A stretch of 64,000 bases of DNA from Sphingomonas sp. PAMC 26621 (GTDB taxonomy: Bacteria; Pseudomonadota; Alphaproteobacteria; Sphingomonadales; Sphingomonadaceae): positions 1-64,000 of the forward strand of contig NZ_AIDW01000022.1 of the NCBI RefSeq assembly GCF_000251145.1, given 5' to 3'. Below, one piece after another: positions 41,378 to 50,657 of the stretch; position 1 is the stretch's first letter, and each line of letters begins with the position of its first letter. Under the pieces are notes generated by a model, which ran no database searches, had not been told where the DNA came from, and was given only the letters and a program-made list of their open reading frames with translations. A program made the translations under genes and the position numbers.

Positions 41378-42379
41378 TCAGTCGAGCGTCAGCACGATCT
41401 TGCCGACATGGTCGCCCGCCTCCATCCGGCGATGCGCGGCGGCGGCTTCGGCCAGCGGGAAAGTCCGGTCGAGGATCGGCTTCAGCCGCCCCGCCTCGAC
41501 ATGCGGCCACACCGTGCGGTGCAGTTCGTCCGCGACCAGCGCCTTGAACGACGCATCGCGCGCGCGCAGCGTCGATCCGGTCAGCGTCAGGCGGCGGCGC
41601 ATGATCTCGAAGATCGGGATCGTCGCCATCGCGCCGCCCTGCACCGCGATCGACACGTGCCGGCCATCGTCCGCAAGACATTGCAGGTTGCGCGCGACAT
41701 AATCGCCGCCGACCATGTCGAGCACCACCGCACAGCCCGCGCCACCGGTGATCTCCTTCACCCGCGCGACGAAGTCCTCGGTCTTGTAGTTGATCGCATG
41801 CGCCGCGCCGAGCGCCGTGGCCGCCGCGCATTTGTCGTCCGACCCTGCGGTCACGATCACGCTCAGCCCGAAGATTGCGCCGAGTGCGATCGCCATCGTC
41901 CCGATCCCGCTGGTCCCGCCGTGGACGAGGACGCTGTCGCCCTCGGTCGCATAGCCGCGCTCGAACAGATTGGTCCACACGGTGAACAGCGTTTCGGGCA
42001 GCGCCGCCGCCTCGACCATCGACAGCGCGTGCGGCACCGGGAGCACCTGCCCCGCCGCCACCGCGACATATTCGGCGTAGCCGCCGCCCGCGACCAGCGC
42101 GCAGACCGGCTGGCCGATCATCGACCCCGAGACGTCATCGCCCTGCGCGACAACCGTTCCCGAAACCTCGAGCCCGAGGATCGACGGTGCCCCCGGCGGC
42201 GGCGGATAGCCGCCCTTGCGCTGGAGCACGTCGGGCCGGTTGACCCCCGCCGCGACGACGCGGATCAGCACTTCGTCGGCGCGGACCTCCGGCACCGGTC
42301 GTTCGACGATCGTCAGCACCTCCGGCCCACCCGCGGTATCCGGATCGATCGCGCGCATCGTCGCTGGCAAGTCTTGCAT
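41378..42379 (-). CDS. NAD(P)H-quinone oxidoreductase, zinc-binding dehydrogenase family
   Basis: A 333-residue member of the medium-chain dehydrogenase/reductase superfamily, quinone oxidoreductase (QOR/PIG3-like) branch. The catalytic domain begins AIDPDTAGGPEVLTIVERPV, with the motif VNRPDVLQRKGGYPPPPGAP. The NAD(P) site is the Rossmann loop VLVHGGTSGIGTMAIALGAI (about residues 142-161). The end is RRMEAGDHVGKIVLTLD. It lacks the catalytic-zinc Cys/His set of alcohol dehydrogenases. The start is uncertain: 42379 is used; 42358 is an alternative. Confidence 0.9.
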   Translation of the reverse strand: MQDLPATMRAIDPDTAGGPEVLTIVERPVPEVRADEVLIRVVAAGVNRPDVLQRKGGYPPPPGAPSILGLEVSGTVVAQGDDVSGSMIGQPVCALVAGGGYAEYVAVAAGQVLPVPHALSMVEAAALPETLFTVWTNLFERGYATEGDSVLVHGGTSGIGTMAIALGAIFGLSVIVTAGSDDKCAAATALGAAHAINYKTEDFVARVKEITGGAGCAVVLDMVGGDYVARNLQCLADDGRHVSIAVQGGAMATIPIFEIMRRRLTLTGSTLRARDASFKALVADELHRTVWPHVEAGRLKPILDRTFPLAEAAAAHRRMEAGDHVGKIVLTLD

Positions 42380-42475
42380 CACTATCAGGCCCTGTCCTGC
42401 CAACGCTCTCGGCCAGTCCCGTTTCGTCGGCGCGCCTTATTGACATCCCCTGCGCAGGGGTCAACGATCCTCGGC

Positions 42476-42673
42476 ATGGACAACGACGAGATTCCCCCAA
42501 GCACGGCGGGCGATCCGCTCGCTGCGGTCATCGCGCAGGACCTCGATCCGCTGTCGGTCGAGGAACTCGATCACCGCGTTGCCGCGCTCGAGCGCGAAAT
42601 CGTCCGGACCAGGGGAAAACGGGAGGCGGCGGTTAACCATCGCGCAACCGCAGATATGCTCTTTAAGTCGTAA
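42476..42673 (+). CDS. DUF1192 family protein
   Basis: A 65-residue protein of the short DUF1192 family of alphaproteobacteria (unknown function). The diagnostic part is LDPLSVEELDHRVAALEREI, a predicted coiled coil/helix, followed by VRTRGKREAA. It is divergent from the quinone oxidoreductase gene and precedes clpA on the same strand by 126 bases that contain a stress-type promoter. Confidence 0.8.
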   Translation: MDNDEIPPSTAGDPLAAVIAQDLDPLSVEELDHRVAALEREIVRTRGKREAAVNHRATADMLFKS

Positions 42674-42686
42674 AGATACGTATCCC

Positions 42687-42712
42687 GGAACACAGGTACC
42701 GGCTGAGTCGTT
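42687..42712 (+). promoter_or_regulatory. EcfG-type (general stress) promoter before clpA
   Basis: GGAAC (42687-42691), 17 bases, CGTT (42709-42712): a perfect match to the consensus GGAAC-N16/17-CGTT recognised by the alphaproteobacterial general-stress sigma factor EcfG. The predicted leader before the clpA ATG is about 80 bases. Confidence 0.7.
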
Positions 42713-42799
42713 TTCAAGAGGTTGTTGCAAGCGTCCTGCCTACCAACATAGCGCTCACGGGCAGTGCGTCTTTCGTGGCCCGCATGGAGTAAAGTACAG

Positions 42800-45115
42800 A
42801 TGCCATCCTTCGCCTCCGCGCTGGAAACCACGTTGCACAAGGCCCTCGAGGCTGCGTCTTCGCGCCGGCACGAATATGCTACGCTCGAGCACCTGTTGCT
42901 CGCGCTTATTGATGACGAACATGCGTCGAAGGTGATGCAGTCGTGCGGTGTCGACACCGCCGAGCTGACCGCGACCGTGAAACATTATCTCGACACCGAG
43001 CTCGAGGCGTTGAAGGTCGACGCCGCGACCGATCCCTCGCCCACCTCGGGCTTCCAGCGCGTCGTCCAGCGCGCGATCCTCCACGTCCAGTCCTCGGGCC
43101 GCGACGAAGTGACCGGCGCGAACGTGCTCGTCGCCTTGTTCAGCGAGCGCGAGAGCTATGCGGTCTACTTCCTGCAGCAACAGGACATGAGCCGTCTGGA
43201 TGCGGTGAGCTTCATCAGCCACGGCGTCGGCAAGGGCGGTTCCGCGCCCGAAGCCTCCACCCCCAAGGGTGCCGAAGAAGAAAAGCCGCAGAAGCCGGGC
43301 GAAAAAGGCAAGGAAAGCGCGCTCAAGCAGTTCTGCGTCGACCTCAACGAGAAGGCCAAGAAGGGCAAGGTCGATCCGCTGATCGGTCGCGGCCCAGAGG
43401 TCGATCGCACCGTCCAGATCCTGTGCCGCCGTTCCAAGAACAACCCGCTCTATGTGGGTGACCCCGGCGTCGGCAAGACCGCGATCGCCGAGGGTCTCGC
43501 GCGCAAGATCGTCGAGGGCGACGTGCCGGAAGTGCTGTTGCCAGCCGTGATCTACTCGCTCGACATGGGCGCGTTGCTCGCGGGCACGCGGTATCGCGGC
43601 GATTTCGAGGAGCGACTCAAGGCGGTCGTCACCGAGCTCGAGAAGATGCCCGACGCGATCCTGTTCATCGACGAGATCCACACCGTGATTGGTGCGGGCG
43701 CAACGAGCGGCGGCGCAATGGATGCGTCCAACCTGCTCAAGCCCGCGCTGTCTGGCGGCACGATCCGCTGCATCGGCTCGACGACGTACAAGGAGTTCCG
43801 CAACCACTTCGAGAAGGACCGTGCATTGCTGCGGCGCTTCCAGAAGATCGACGTCAACGAGCCGACGATCGAGGATACGATCAAGATTCTGGCGGGTCTG
43901 CGGACCGCGTTCGAGGACCATCACAACGTCAAATACACCCCCGACGCGATCAAGTCGGCGGTGGAACTGTCGGCGCGTTACATCAACGACCGCAAGCTGC
44001 CGGACAAGGCGATCGACGTGATCGACGAAGTCGGCGCGATGCAGATGCTGGTGCCGCTCGCCAAGCGCAAGAAGACGATCACCAGCCGCGAGATCGAGCA
44101 GGTCATCGCAACGATGGCGCGCATCCCGCCGAAATCGGTCTCGACCGACGACACCAAGGCACTCGAATCGCTCGAGACCGATCTCAAGCGCGTGGTGTTC
44201 GGCCAGAATGCCGCGATCGAGAAGCTCGCCTCCGCGATTAAGCTGTCGCGTGCCGGTCTGCGCGATCCCGAGAAGCCGATCGGCAACTATCTGTTCACCG
44301 GCCCCACGGGCGTCGGCAAGACCGAAGTCGCCAAGCAGCTCGCGACGATCATGGGGATTCCGCTCCAGCGGTTCGACATGTCCGAATATATGGAACGCCA
44401 CTCGGTCTCGCGGCTGATCGGTGCGCCTCCGGGCTATGTCGGGTTCGACCAGGGCGGTCTGCTCACCGATGCGATCGACCAGCAGCCGCATAGCGTGCTG
44501 CTGCTCGACGAGATCGAAAAGGCGCACCCCGATCTGTTCAACATCCTGCTGCAGGTGATGGACAACGGGCGCCTGACCGACCAGCACGGCAAGACGGTCG
44601 ACTTCCGCAACGTCATCCTGATCATGACGACCAATGCGGGTGCGAGCGACATGGCGCGCGAGACTCTGGGCTTCGGCAACCTCACCCGCGAGGGCGAGGA
44701 CGAGCAGGCGGTCCAGAAGATGTTCACGCCGGAGTTCCGCAACCGTCTCGATGCGATCGTGCCGTTCGGCTACCTGCCGACCGAGGTCGTGGCACGGGTG
44801 GTGGACAAGTTCATCCTCCAGCTCGAACTGCAGCTGGCGGACCGGAACGTCCACATCAACCTCGACGACGAGGCGAAGACGTGGCTCACCACCAAGGGCT
44901 ATGACAAGCTGTACGGTGCGCGCCCGATGGGCCGTTTGATCCAGGAAAAGATCAAGCAGCCGCTCGCCGAGGAACTGCTGTTCGGCAAGCTGGTCCACGG
45001 CGGCGAGGTGACGGTGAAGATGAAGGACAACGCGTTGTCGTTCGAAATCACCTCGGCCCCGCCGAAGAAGCCGCGCCGCAAGGCCGCGGGCAAGGTCGAC
45101 ACGACCGCGAAGTAA
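42800..45115 (+). CDS. clpA: ATP-dependent Clp protease ATP-binding subunit ClpA
   Basis: An AAA+ unfoldase that feeds substrates, including N-degron proteins via ClpS, into ClpP. The 771-residue product has the ClpA N-domain (residues 1-140, SFASALETTLHKALEAASSR), first P-loop GDPGVGKT (residues 220-227), second P-loop GPTGVGKT (501-508), and a C-terminus rich in Lys/Arg after residue 755. Typical ClpA blocks: LLIDEIHTVIGAG-type (FIDEIHTVIGAGATSGGAMD), FDMSEYMERHSVSRLIGAPP and FRNRLDAIVPFGYLP. The start ATG 42800 (MPSFASALETT) has AGTAAAGTACAG before it. A stress-type promoter is upstream. Confidence 0.96.
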   Translation: MPSFASALETTLHKALEAASSRRHEYATLEHLLLALIDDEHASKVMQSCGVDTAELTATVKHYLDTELEALKVDAATDPSPTSGFQRVVQRAILHVQSSGRDEVTGANVLVALFSERESYAVYFLQQQDMSRLDAVSFISHGVGKGGSAPEASTPKGAEEEKPQKPGEKGKESALKQFCVDLNEKAKKGKVDPLIGRGPEVDRTVQILCRRSKNNPLYVGDPGVGKTAIAEGLARKIVEGDVPEVLLPAVIYSLDMGALLAGTRYRGDFEERLKAVVTELEKMPDAILFIDEIHTVIGAGATSGGAMDASNLLKPALSGGTIRCIGSTTYKEFRNHFEKDRALLRRFQKIDVNEPTIEDTIKILAGLRTAFEDHHNVKYTPDAIKSAVELSARYINDRKLPDKAIDVIDEVGAMQMLVPLAKRKKTITSREIEQVIATMARIPPKSVSTDDTKALESLETDLKRVVFGQNAAIEKLASAIKLSRAGLRDPEKPIGNYLFTGPTGVGKTEVAKQLATIMGIPLQRFDMSEYMERHSVSRLIGAPPGYVGFDQGGLLTDAIDQQPHSVLLLDEIEKAHPDLFNILLQVMDNGRLTDQHGKTVDFRNVILIMTTNAGASDMARETLGFGNLTREGEDEQAVQKMFTPEFRNRLDAIVPFGYLPTEVVARVVDKFILQLELQLADRNVHINLDDEAKTWLTTKGYDKLYGARPMGRLIQEKIKQPLAEELLFGKLVHGGEVTVKMKDNALSFEITSAPPKKPRRKAAGKVDTTAK

Positions 45116-45147
45116 TCGCTGCCCCCCGGGGCATGCGAAGAAACCAG

Positions 45148-45182
45148 AAATGCGGGTCCGGCACTGCCGGGCCCGCATTTTT
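45148..45182. terminator. Bidirectional terminator between clpA and urcA
   Basis: AAATGCGGGTCCGGCACTGC and GCCGGGCCCGCATTTTT form an imperfect stem with T run, between the convergent ends of clpA (45115) and urcA (45194). Confidence 0.85.
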
Positions 45183-45193
45183 GGTGAACGGGG

Positions 45194-45547
45194 TCAGCGC
45201 GCCGGGGTGATCTGTGCCGAGGCGAGCACGGTAGCGCCGCGCCGCTGCGGGGCATCGAGCGCGGCTAGGACCTGCGGCGCGACGTCGCGGCGCGCCTTGG
45301 CCCGGCACGCCGCCTGCGTTGCCCGGATTGCGAAATCGGACTCACCATACCCCCCGCAGGCGATCCCGATCGCCCGGGTGACGCGCTGGTCGAACGTCCG
45401 CTTGCCGAGCGGGGAGGCAAGGTCGAGATCAGCGGCGCTGACCTTGACCGTACGGACGGTCATGTCCTGCGCCGTCGCCGCCGCAGGATATTGCAAGGAT
45501 AGAGTGCCAAGAACCATAAGGCACGAAGCTAGGATTGCACGCGACAT
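45194..45547 (-). CDS. UrcA family protein
   Basis: A 117-residue exported protein: signal peptide MSRAILASCLMVLGTLSLQY, then the UrcA core VKVSAADLDLASPLGKRTFD and two paired Cys (GIACGGYG, AACRAKAR) that probably form a disulfide. UrcA proteins are common in sphingomonads and caulobacters, without known function. It lies opposite clpA, with a shared terminator. Confidence 0.82.
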   Translation of the reverse strand: MSRAILASCLMVLGTLSLQYPAAATAQDMTVRTVKVSAADLDLASPLGKRTFDQRVTRAIGIACGGYGESDFAIRATQAACRAKARRDVAPQVLAALDAPQRRGATVLASAQITPAR

Positions 45548-45809
45548 GAATAGCCTCCTGAAGACTGTATGAATTGATTAGGGACACGCTGCTGCTGGTC
45601 ATGCCTTTTCGGCATTTTGCTTTGAGCCGGCTTGCCGCATGGGTGCTGCGGACTCTTCCGACGCGCGAGCCTATAGCGCGGATCGATTACAGGCCTGTGT
45701 CGCACCCGCCCGAACTGTCCAGAACCACCGCTAAATTTTTCCCTGTTGAAAACATGGGGAAAGTCCGTTCTTTACTTCCCGTTTGCCGTCATCGGCCTAG
45801 GAAAAGACG

Positions 45810-47519
45810 ATGCGTCTGGCGCTTCTGTCCTATGTTGTAGCGATTCTCGCGGTGCTCGGCATGGTGCCGACGCCGGCTGCGGCGCAGGCTGGCTTAACCG
45901 GTAGTGCGCTGACGACCTGCGCGCTGCGCGATCGGCCGGGGCTTTCGCCACGCCAGGTGTTTGCCGCGTCGCGGGGCTTCGTTTGCCCGGCGGACCAGCG
46001 CCGGCTGGGACCGGGAAGCTATTGGATCCGGTCGGCCCCGCTGCGTCGATCCGCTCCGGTGGCGGTGCGCAGCGCCAGCCTGTGGCAAGGCGTCGTCACG
46101 CTGTATGCGCTTTATGCCGACGGACGGATCGTCCCGACCGTGATCGACCAGCAGGCGGCATCCCGGCACGTCCAGCTCGGCGCGATTCTCGAGATTGCGC
46201 TGCCGCAACGCCCCGCCCCGCTCGTCCGCCTGCTGTGGCATGTCGACCACGCCGCCAACCTTCGCGGGATCGTCCGCGATCCGACGCTGGCGACGCCAAC
46301 GCAGAGCATCGACTCCAACCTGCTGATGGGCGGAATGTATGCCGCCTTCGCCGGGCTGTGCATCGCGCTGCTATGCTATAATTTCGCCTTGTGGGTGGCG
46401 CTGCGGCACCCCTTCCAGCTCGCCTATTGCGCGATGGTGACCGGATTGCTGGCCTACACGGTCACCTCGTCCGGCTGGATCGCGTGGCTCTATCCGCTGA
46501 TCGCCAATAACGACCGGATCCGCGCGAATTACCTGCTGCTCGGCCTGTCGACGATCGCCGCCTTCCAGTTCGCGCGCACCTTTTTCGAAGCGCGCGTGTT
46601 CGCGGGGACGATCGGGCGGCTCGTGACGCTCACCTGCGCGATCACCGCGGCGGCATCGCTCGGCTTCTGCCTGTTCGCGCCGTTGAACGTGTGGCTGTTC
46701 GACCGTTTCTATTCGCTCGCCTTCGCGCTGCAGATGGCGATGGTCGTGCCGTTGCTGTGGCGCGCCTGGGTGTTGCGCAGCAATTACCTGTGGGTGTTCG
46801 CGCTGGCCTGGGCGTCGCCGATCGTGATGGCGTCGTTCCGGATCGCGAGTTCGCTCGGGATGATCGGCTGGAACTTCTGGCTCGACAATTCGACGATCAT
46901 GACGATGACGATCGAAGCGCTGCTGTCGAGCATCGCGATCGCCTATCGCATGCGCCTGCTGAGCAACGAGCGCGACGAGGCGCGCGAACGCGAGATCGCG
47001 GCACGGCTGCTCGCGGATACCGACCCGCTGACCGGGCTGCTCAACCGCCGCGCCTTCCTCCACAACGCGATCGGGCGGAGCGGCGAACAGATCCTGATGA
47101 TCGCGGATCTAGACCATTTCAAACAGGTCAACGAGACGATCGGCCATGACGGTGGCGACGAGGTCCTGCGGGTCTTCGCGCGGACATTGCGCCAGGCGGT
47201 CCCGCCGGAAGCGCTGGTCGCGCGGATCGGCGGGGAGGAATTCGCAATCGTCGTGCCGGCTGAATCGGTGGTCGACCCCGACGATATCCTCACCGGTCTT
47301 CGCGCCGGGCGGATGCCGTATGACGTGACCGTCACGGCGAGCATCGGCATGTGCAGTGGCCCGCTCGAACGCGAAACCGACTGGAAGGCGCTCTACGCCT
47401 GTGCGGACCGGGCGCTGTTCGAGGCCAAGTCCGCCGGACGCGACCGGGCACGCAGCCGTGACCTCCCCGACAGTGCGCATGGGCGCCCCGCCCCCACGCT
47501 TGCCGTGCGCAGCCGTTAA
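45810..47519 (+). CDS. Diguanylate cyclase with 7TMR-DISM sensor
   Basis: A 569-residue membrane protein that should make cyclic di-GMP in response to an envelope signal. It has a signal peptide (MRLALLSYVVAILAVLGMVP), a periplasmic domain (about residues 30-165), a seven-helix 7TMR-DISM-type membrane region (about 170-380) and a GGDEF domain (about 400-545). The active site is GGEEF (residues 474-478), with ADTDPLTGLLNRRAFLH before it. GGEEF is an active variant; no upstream RxxD inhibition site is evident (the sequence preceding GGEEF is PPEALVARI). The start ATG 45810 is supported by the signal peptide. Confidence 0.9.
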   Translation: MRLALLSYVVAILAVLGMVPTPAAAQAGLTGSALTTCALRDRPGLSPRQVFAASRGFVCPADQRRLGPGSYWIRSAPLRRSAPVAVRSASLWQGVVTLYALYADGRIVPTVIDQQAASRHVQLGAILEIALPQRPAPLVRLLWHVDHAANLRGIVRDPTLATPTQSIDSNLLMGGMYAAFAGLCIALLCYNFALWVALRHPFQLAYCAMVTGLLAYTVTSSGWIAWLYPLIANNDRIRANYLLLGLSTIAAFQFARTFFEARVFAGTIGRLVTLTCAITAAASLGFCLFAPLNVWLFDRFYSLAFALQMAMVVPLLWRAWVLRSNYLWVFALAWASPIVMASFRIASSLGMIGWNFWLDNSTIMTMTIEALLSSIAIAYRMRLLSNERDEAREREIAARLLADTDPLTGLLNRRAFLHNAIGRSGEQILMIADLDHFKQVNETIGHDGGDEVLRVFARTLRQAVPPEALVARIGGEEFAIVVPAESVVDPDDILTGLRAGRMPYDVTVTASIGMCSGPLERETDWKALYACADRALFEAKSAGRDRARSRDLPDSAHGRPAPTLAVRSR

Positions 47520-47536
47520 GGATATAACGCAAGCGT

Positions 47537-47542
47537 AAGGAG
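47537..47542 (+). promoter_or_regulatory. Ribosome-binding site deciding a TTG start
   Basis: AAGGAG, seven bases before the TTG at 47550; it is a full Shine-Dalgarno and supports an unusual start codon. Confidence 0.65.
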
Positions 47543-47549
47543 ATGGGCT

Positions 47550-47747
47550 TTGCGCAATCGTCGGATCATCATCGGGCTGTGCGCCTGCGTCGCGCTGCTC
47601 GCCGTCGCGCGCCATCCGACCGCGGATGTCCAGATCCTGACGCATGACGCCACGGACCGGATGCCGCATCAGGTCAAGGCGGCGGTCGACCTGGGACTCG
47701 TCGGCATCTCGGTGCTCTATACCTGGACCGCACGCCCGATCGGGTAA
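47550..47747 (+). CDS. Small exported or membrane protein with TTG start
   Basis: A 65-residue protein starting (TTG) RNRRIIIGLCACVALLAVARHP, a signal-like hydrophobic stretch, followed by TADVQILTHDATDRMPHQVK and AAVDLGLVGISVLYTWTARP. It has a strong AAGGAG seven bases upstream and starts 30 bases after the diguanylate cyclase stop, so it may be co-expressed with it. Family not recognised. The coding call rests on the ribosome-binding site and the signal-like start. Confidence 0.6.
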   Translation: MRNRRIIIGLCACVALLAVARHPTADVQILTHDATDRMPHQVKAAVDLGLVGISVLYTWTARPIG

Positions 47748-47813
47748 GCCGCACCTGCGGCGCGCACGCGCAATGCCTTGCGACCGGTCGTCGGCTTGCT
47801 TACACCTGTGTCA

Positions 47814-49501
47814 ATGAACACGCCCGAAGCCATCTGGCACGAATCCTATCGTCATCCTGCCCCGTGGGACAGCGCGTTCCCGCCCTCCTCGATGGCGGAT
47901 TTCTTCGATGCCGCGGTCGCGCGCGCGGGCGATGCACCGTTGATCGATTTCCTCGGCCGGCATTACAGCTTCACCGAAACGCACGATGGCGCGAACCGCG
48001 TCGCGGCGGGGCTCGCGGCGCTCGGCTATGGCCCGGGCGACCGGATCGGTTTGTTCCTCCCCAACGTGCCGCATTATGTCGCGGCCTATTACGGGATCCT
48101 GAAACTCGGCGCGACGGTCGTCAATTTCTCGCCGCTCTACACCGCCGCCGAACTCGCGCATCAGGTCGCGGATTCGGGCACCAGGCTGTTGTTCACGTTG
48201 TCCGCAAGCCAGTTGCTTCCGACCGCGCTCGAAGTGCTCGAGACGAGCACGCTCGAGCGGCTCGTCGTCGGGTCGATCGCGGGCGCGTTGCCGACCGCCA
48301 AGTCGCTGCTGTACCGCATGTTCAAGGGCGGCGAAGTGACCAGGCGGCCGGACGATCCGCGCATCCTCGCCTTCTCGAAGCTGATCGCCAACGACGGCAG
48401 CTACCCCCGCCCGACGATCGCCCCCGAGAGCGACGTCGCGCTGATCCAATATACCGGTGGCACCACCGGCACCCCCAAGGGCGCGATGCTGACCCACCAC
48501 AACCTCTCCGCCAACGCGCGGCAGGTGATGGCGATCGATCCCAACCCGGAGGCCCCCGACCGCATTCTCGGCGTGCTGCCGATGTTCCATGTCTTCGCCA
48601 ACACCTGCGTGCTCAACCGACCGTGCTCAACGGCGGCTGTATCGTGATGCTCCCGCGGTTCGAGGCAGGCGCGGTGCTCGCCGCGATCACGCGGACCAAG
48701 GCGACCGCGCTCCCCGGCGTCCCCACGATGTATCAGGCGCTGCTCGACCATCGCAGGATCGGCGCGACCGATTTCGCGTCGCTCCGCATCTGCATCTCGG
48801 GCGGCGCACCGCTTGCGCCCGAACTGAAGGCGAAGTTCGAGAAGATCACCGGCGCGACCGTGGTCGAGGGATACGGCCTGTCGGAGAGTTCGGGCGTGCT
48901 CTCCGCCAACCCCTATGAGGCGGAGGGCAAGACCGGGACGATCGGCCAGCCGCTTCCCGCGACCTGCCTCCGCCTCGTCGACAAGGCCGACCCGACGCAG
49001 GACGTCGCCGAGGGCGAGCCCGGCGAGATCGTCGCGCGCGGCCCGCAGATCATGAAGGGCTATTGGAACCGCCCCGATGCCGATGACGAGGTCTTCCTCA
49101 TCAACGCCGACGGCAAATGGCTGCGCACCGGCGATGTCGGCACGATCGACGCGGACGGCTTCGTCAAGATCGTCGACCGGCTCAAGGACATGATCTCGGT
49201 CTCGGGGTTCAAGGTCTTCCCGAGCCAGATTGAGGCGGTTCTCTATCATCACCCCGCGATCAAGGAAGCGCTCGTCGTCGGCCTGCCCGATCCGTACCGT
49301 GGCGAGCACCCGCGCGCCTATGTCACGCTCAACGAAGATGCCGACGTCTCGGGCGAGGCTTTGCGCGACTGGCTCAACCCGCAGATCGGCCGACACGAGC
49401 GCGTCGACACCGTTGTGGTGCGGCTCACCATGCCCAAGACGATGATTGGCAAGCTCAGCCGCAAGGACCTGATCGCCGAAGTGATGGCGGAAGAAGCGTA
49501 A
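47814..49501 (+). CDS. Long-chain acyl-CoA synthetase, frame broken by one missing base
   Basis: A fatty-acyl-CoA ligase (AMP-forming, FadD-like) for activating fatty acids. ATG 47814 begins NTPEAIWHESYRHPAPWDSA. The AMP motif YTGGTTGTPKGAMLTHHNL is in the first frame. After codon 269 (48620) the frame shifts: a base is missing in CTCAACCG(C)ACCGTGCTC, and the second frame continues TVLNGGCIVMLPRF and on through GYGLSESSGVLSANPYEAEG, MKGYWNRPDADDEV, WLRTGDVGTIDADGFVKIVD and RLKDMISVSGFKVFPSQIEA to the end. Restored length is about 562 residues. As with parE, a sequencing error is likely. Confidence 0.9.
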
Positions 49502-49521
49502 AGTGTGTGCGCGAAAGGCTT

Positions 49522-49637
49522 CTTCTTAAGCCCCTCCCCTTCAGGGAGGGGTTTGGGGTGGGGCAGTTCAGCAGAACCCAGCTCTCTGCGAGGCACTGCC
49601 CCACCCCAACCCCTCCCCTGAAGGGGAGGGGCTTTAA
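49522..49637. repeat. Palindromic repeat, CCCCTCCCCTTCAGGGAGGG family
   Basis: Left arm AAGCCCCTCCCCTTCAGGGA and the right arm CAACCCCTCCCCTGAAGGGG are inverted around a 25-base spacer, each a hairpin in itself. The right arm matches the repeat arm inside glyS at 10-53. It lies between the acyl-CoA synthetase and the metallophosphatase. Confidence 0.85.
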
Positions 49638-49749
49638 AGGAGCAACCCACCCCACCCATGTGACAGTTGCATGAACCCCCATCCCTCCGATTGTAACAAT
49701 AGCTTGTCATAGACCGAGGTCATCCAGAGGCTTTCCGGGATGCCAGACG

Positions 49750-50652
49750 ATGGACGCAGTAACGAAAATCGCGCTCGAGGGTCTGGCCGGCCAGGGCACG
49801 ATCGCCGACTTCGCCGATTTCGCCAATTCGCACCCGGTCATTCCCGAGCGGCCGATCGACGCCCGCCGCAAGTATCGCACGATCTGGATTTCGGACATTC
49901 ATCTCGGCACGCGCGGCTGCAATGCCGAGATGCTGATCGACTTCCTCGACCACGTCGACAGCGAGCGGATGTATCTCGTCGGCGACATCATCGACGGCTG
50001 GCGGCTGAAAAAGAAGTTCTACTGGCCCGCCGCGCACAACGACGTGGTGTGGCGGCTGCTCAAGCGCGCCAAGCGCGGGACCGAGGTGATCTATATCCCT
50101 GGCAACCATGACGAAGTGATGCGCCAGTTCACCGGACTCGACTTCGGCGGTGTCGCGATCCGCCGCAATGCGATCCACCAGACCGCGGACGGACGCCGCC
50201 TGCTCGTCCTGCACGGCGACGAATTCGACGCGATCACGCTCGCGCACCGCTGGCTGGCGCACGTCGGCGACGTAGCGTACAATATGCTGATGGCGCTCAA
50301 TCGATGGGTCAATGCGTATCGACGCTATTTCAACATGCCCTATTGGTCACTCTCCAAGCATGCGAAGGCGAAAGTGAAAAACGCAGTCGAGTTCATTTCG
50401 AATTACGAGGAGGTGATCGCGCAGGCTGCGGGGTCGCGCGGGGTCGATGGAGTCGTCTGCGGCCATATTCACACCGCCGAATTTCGCGATATCAACGGAA
50501 TCGCTTATTATAACGATGGCGACTGGGTGGAAGGCTGCACCGCCCTGGTCGAACATTTCGACGGTCGTATGGAGCTGCTGCATTGGGCGGACGAGATTGC
50601 TGCACGGGAAACGGCCCGCCCAAGCGCGAAGATCGCGCAGCTGGCAGCCTGA
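49750..50652 (+). CDS. Metallophosphoesterase, LpxH-like (UDP-2,3-diacylglucosamine diphosphatase family)
   Basis: A 300-residue calcineurin-like phosphoesterase. The five metal motifs are in order: WISDIHLGTRG, VGDIIDGWR, IPGNHDEVMR, LHGDEFDAI and CGHIHTAEF, with WSLSKHAKAK. It is of the LpxH-like group of longer proteins annotated as UDP-2,3-diacylglucosamine pyrophosphatases. A glycosyltransferase gene starts five bases after its stop. Since sphingomonads mostly make glycosphingolipids in place of LPS, the native substrate may differ from that of LpxH. The start ATG 49750 (MDAVTKIALEGLAGQG) is the first in frame. Confidence 0.83.
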   Translation: MDAVTKIALEGLAGQGTIADFADFANSHPVIPERPIDARRKYRTIWISDIHLGTRGCNAEMLIDFLDHVDSERMYLVGDIIDGWRLKKKFYWPAAHNDVVWRLLKRAKRGTEVIYIPGNHDEVMRQFTGLDFGGVAIRRNAIHQTADGRRLLVLHGDEFDAITLAHRWLAHVGDVAYNMLMALNRWVNAYRRYFNMPYWSLSKHAKAKVKNAVEFISNYEEVIAQAAGSRGVDGVVCGHIHTAEFRDINGIAYYNDGDWVEGCTALVEHFDGRMELLHWADEIAARETARPSAKIAQLAA

Positions 50653-50657
50653 CGCCG

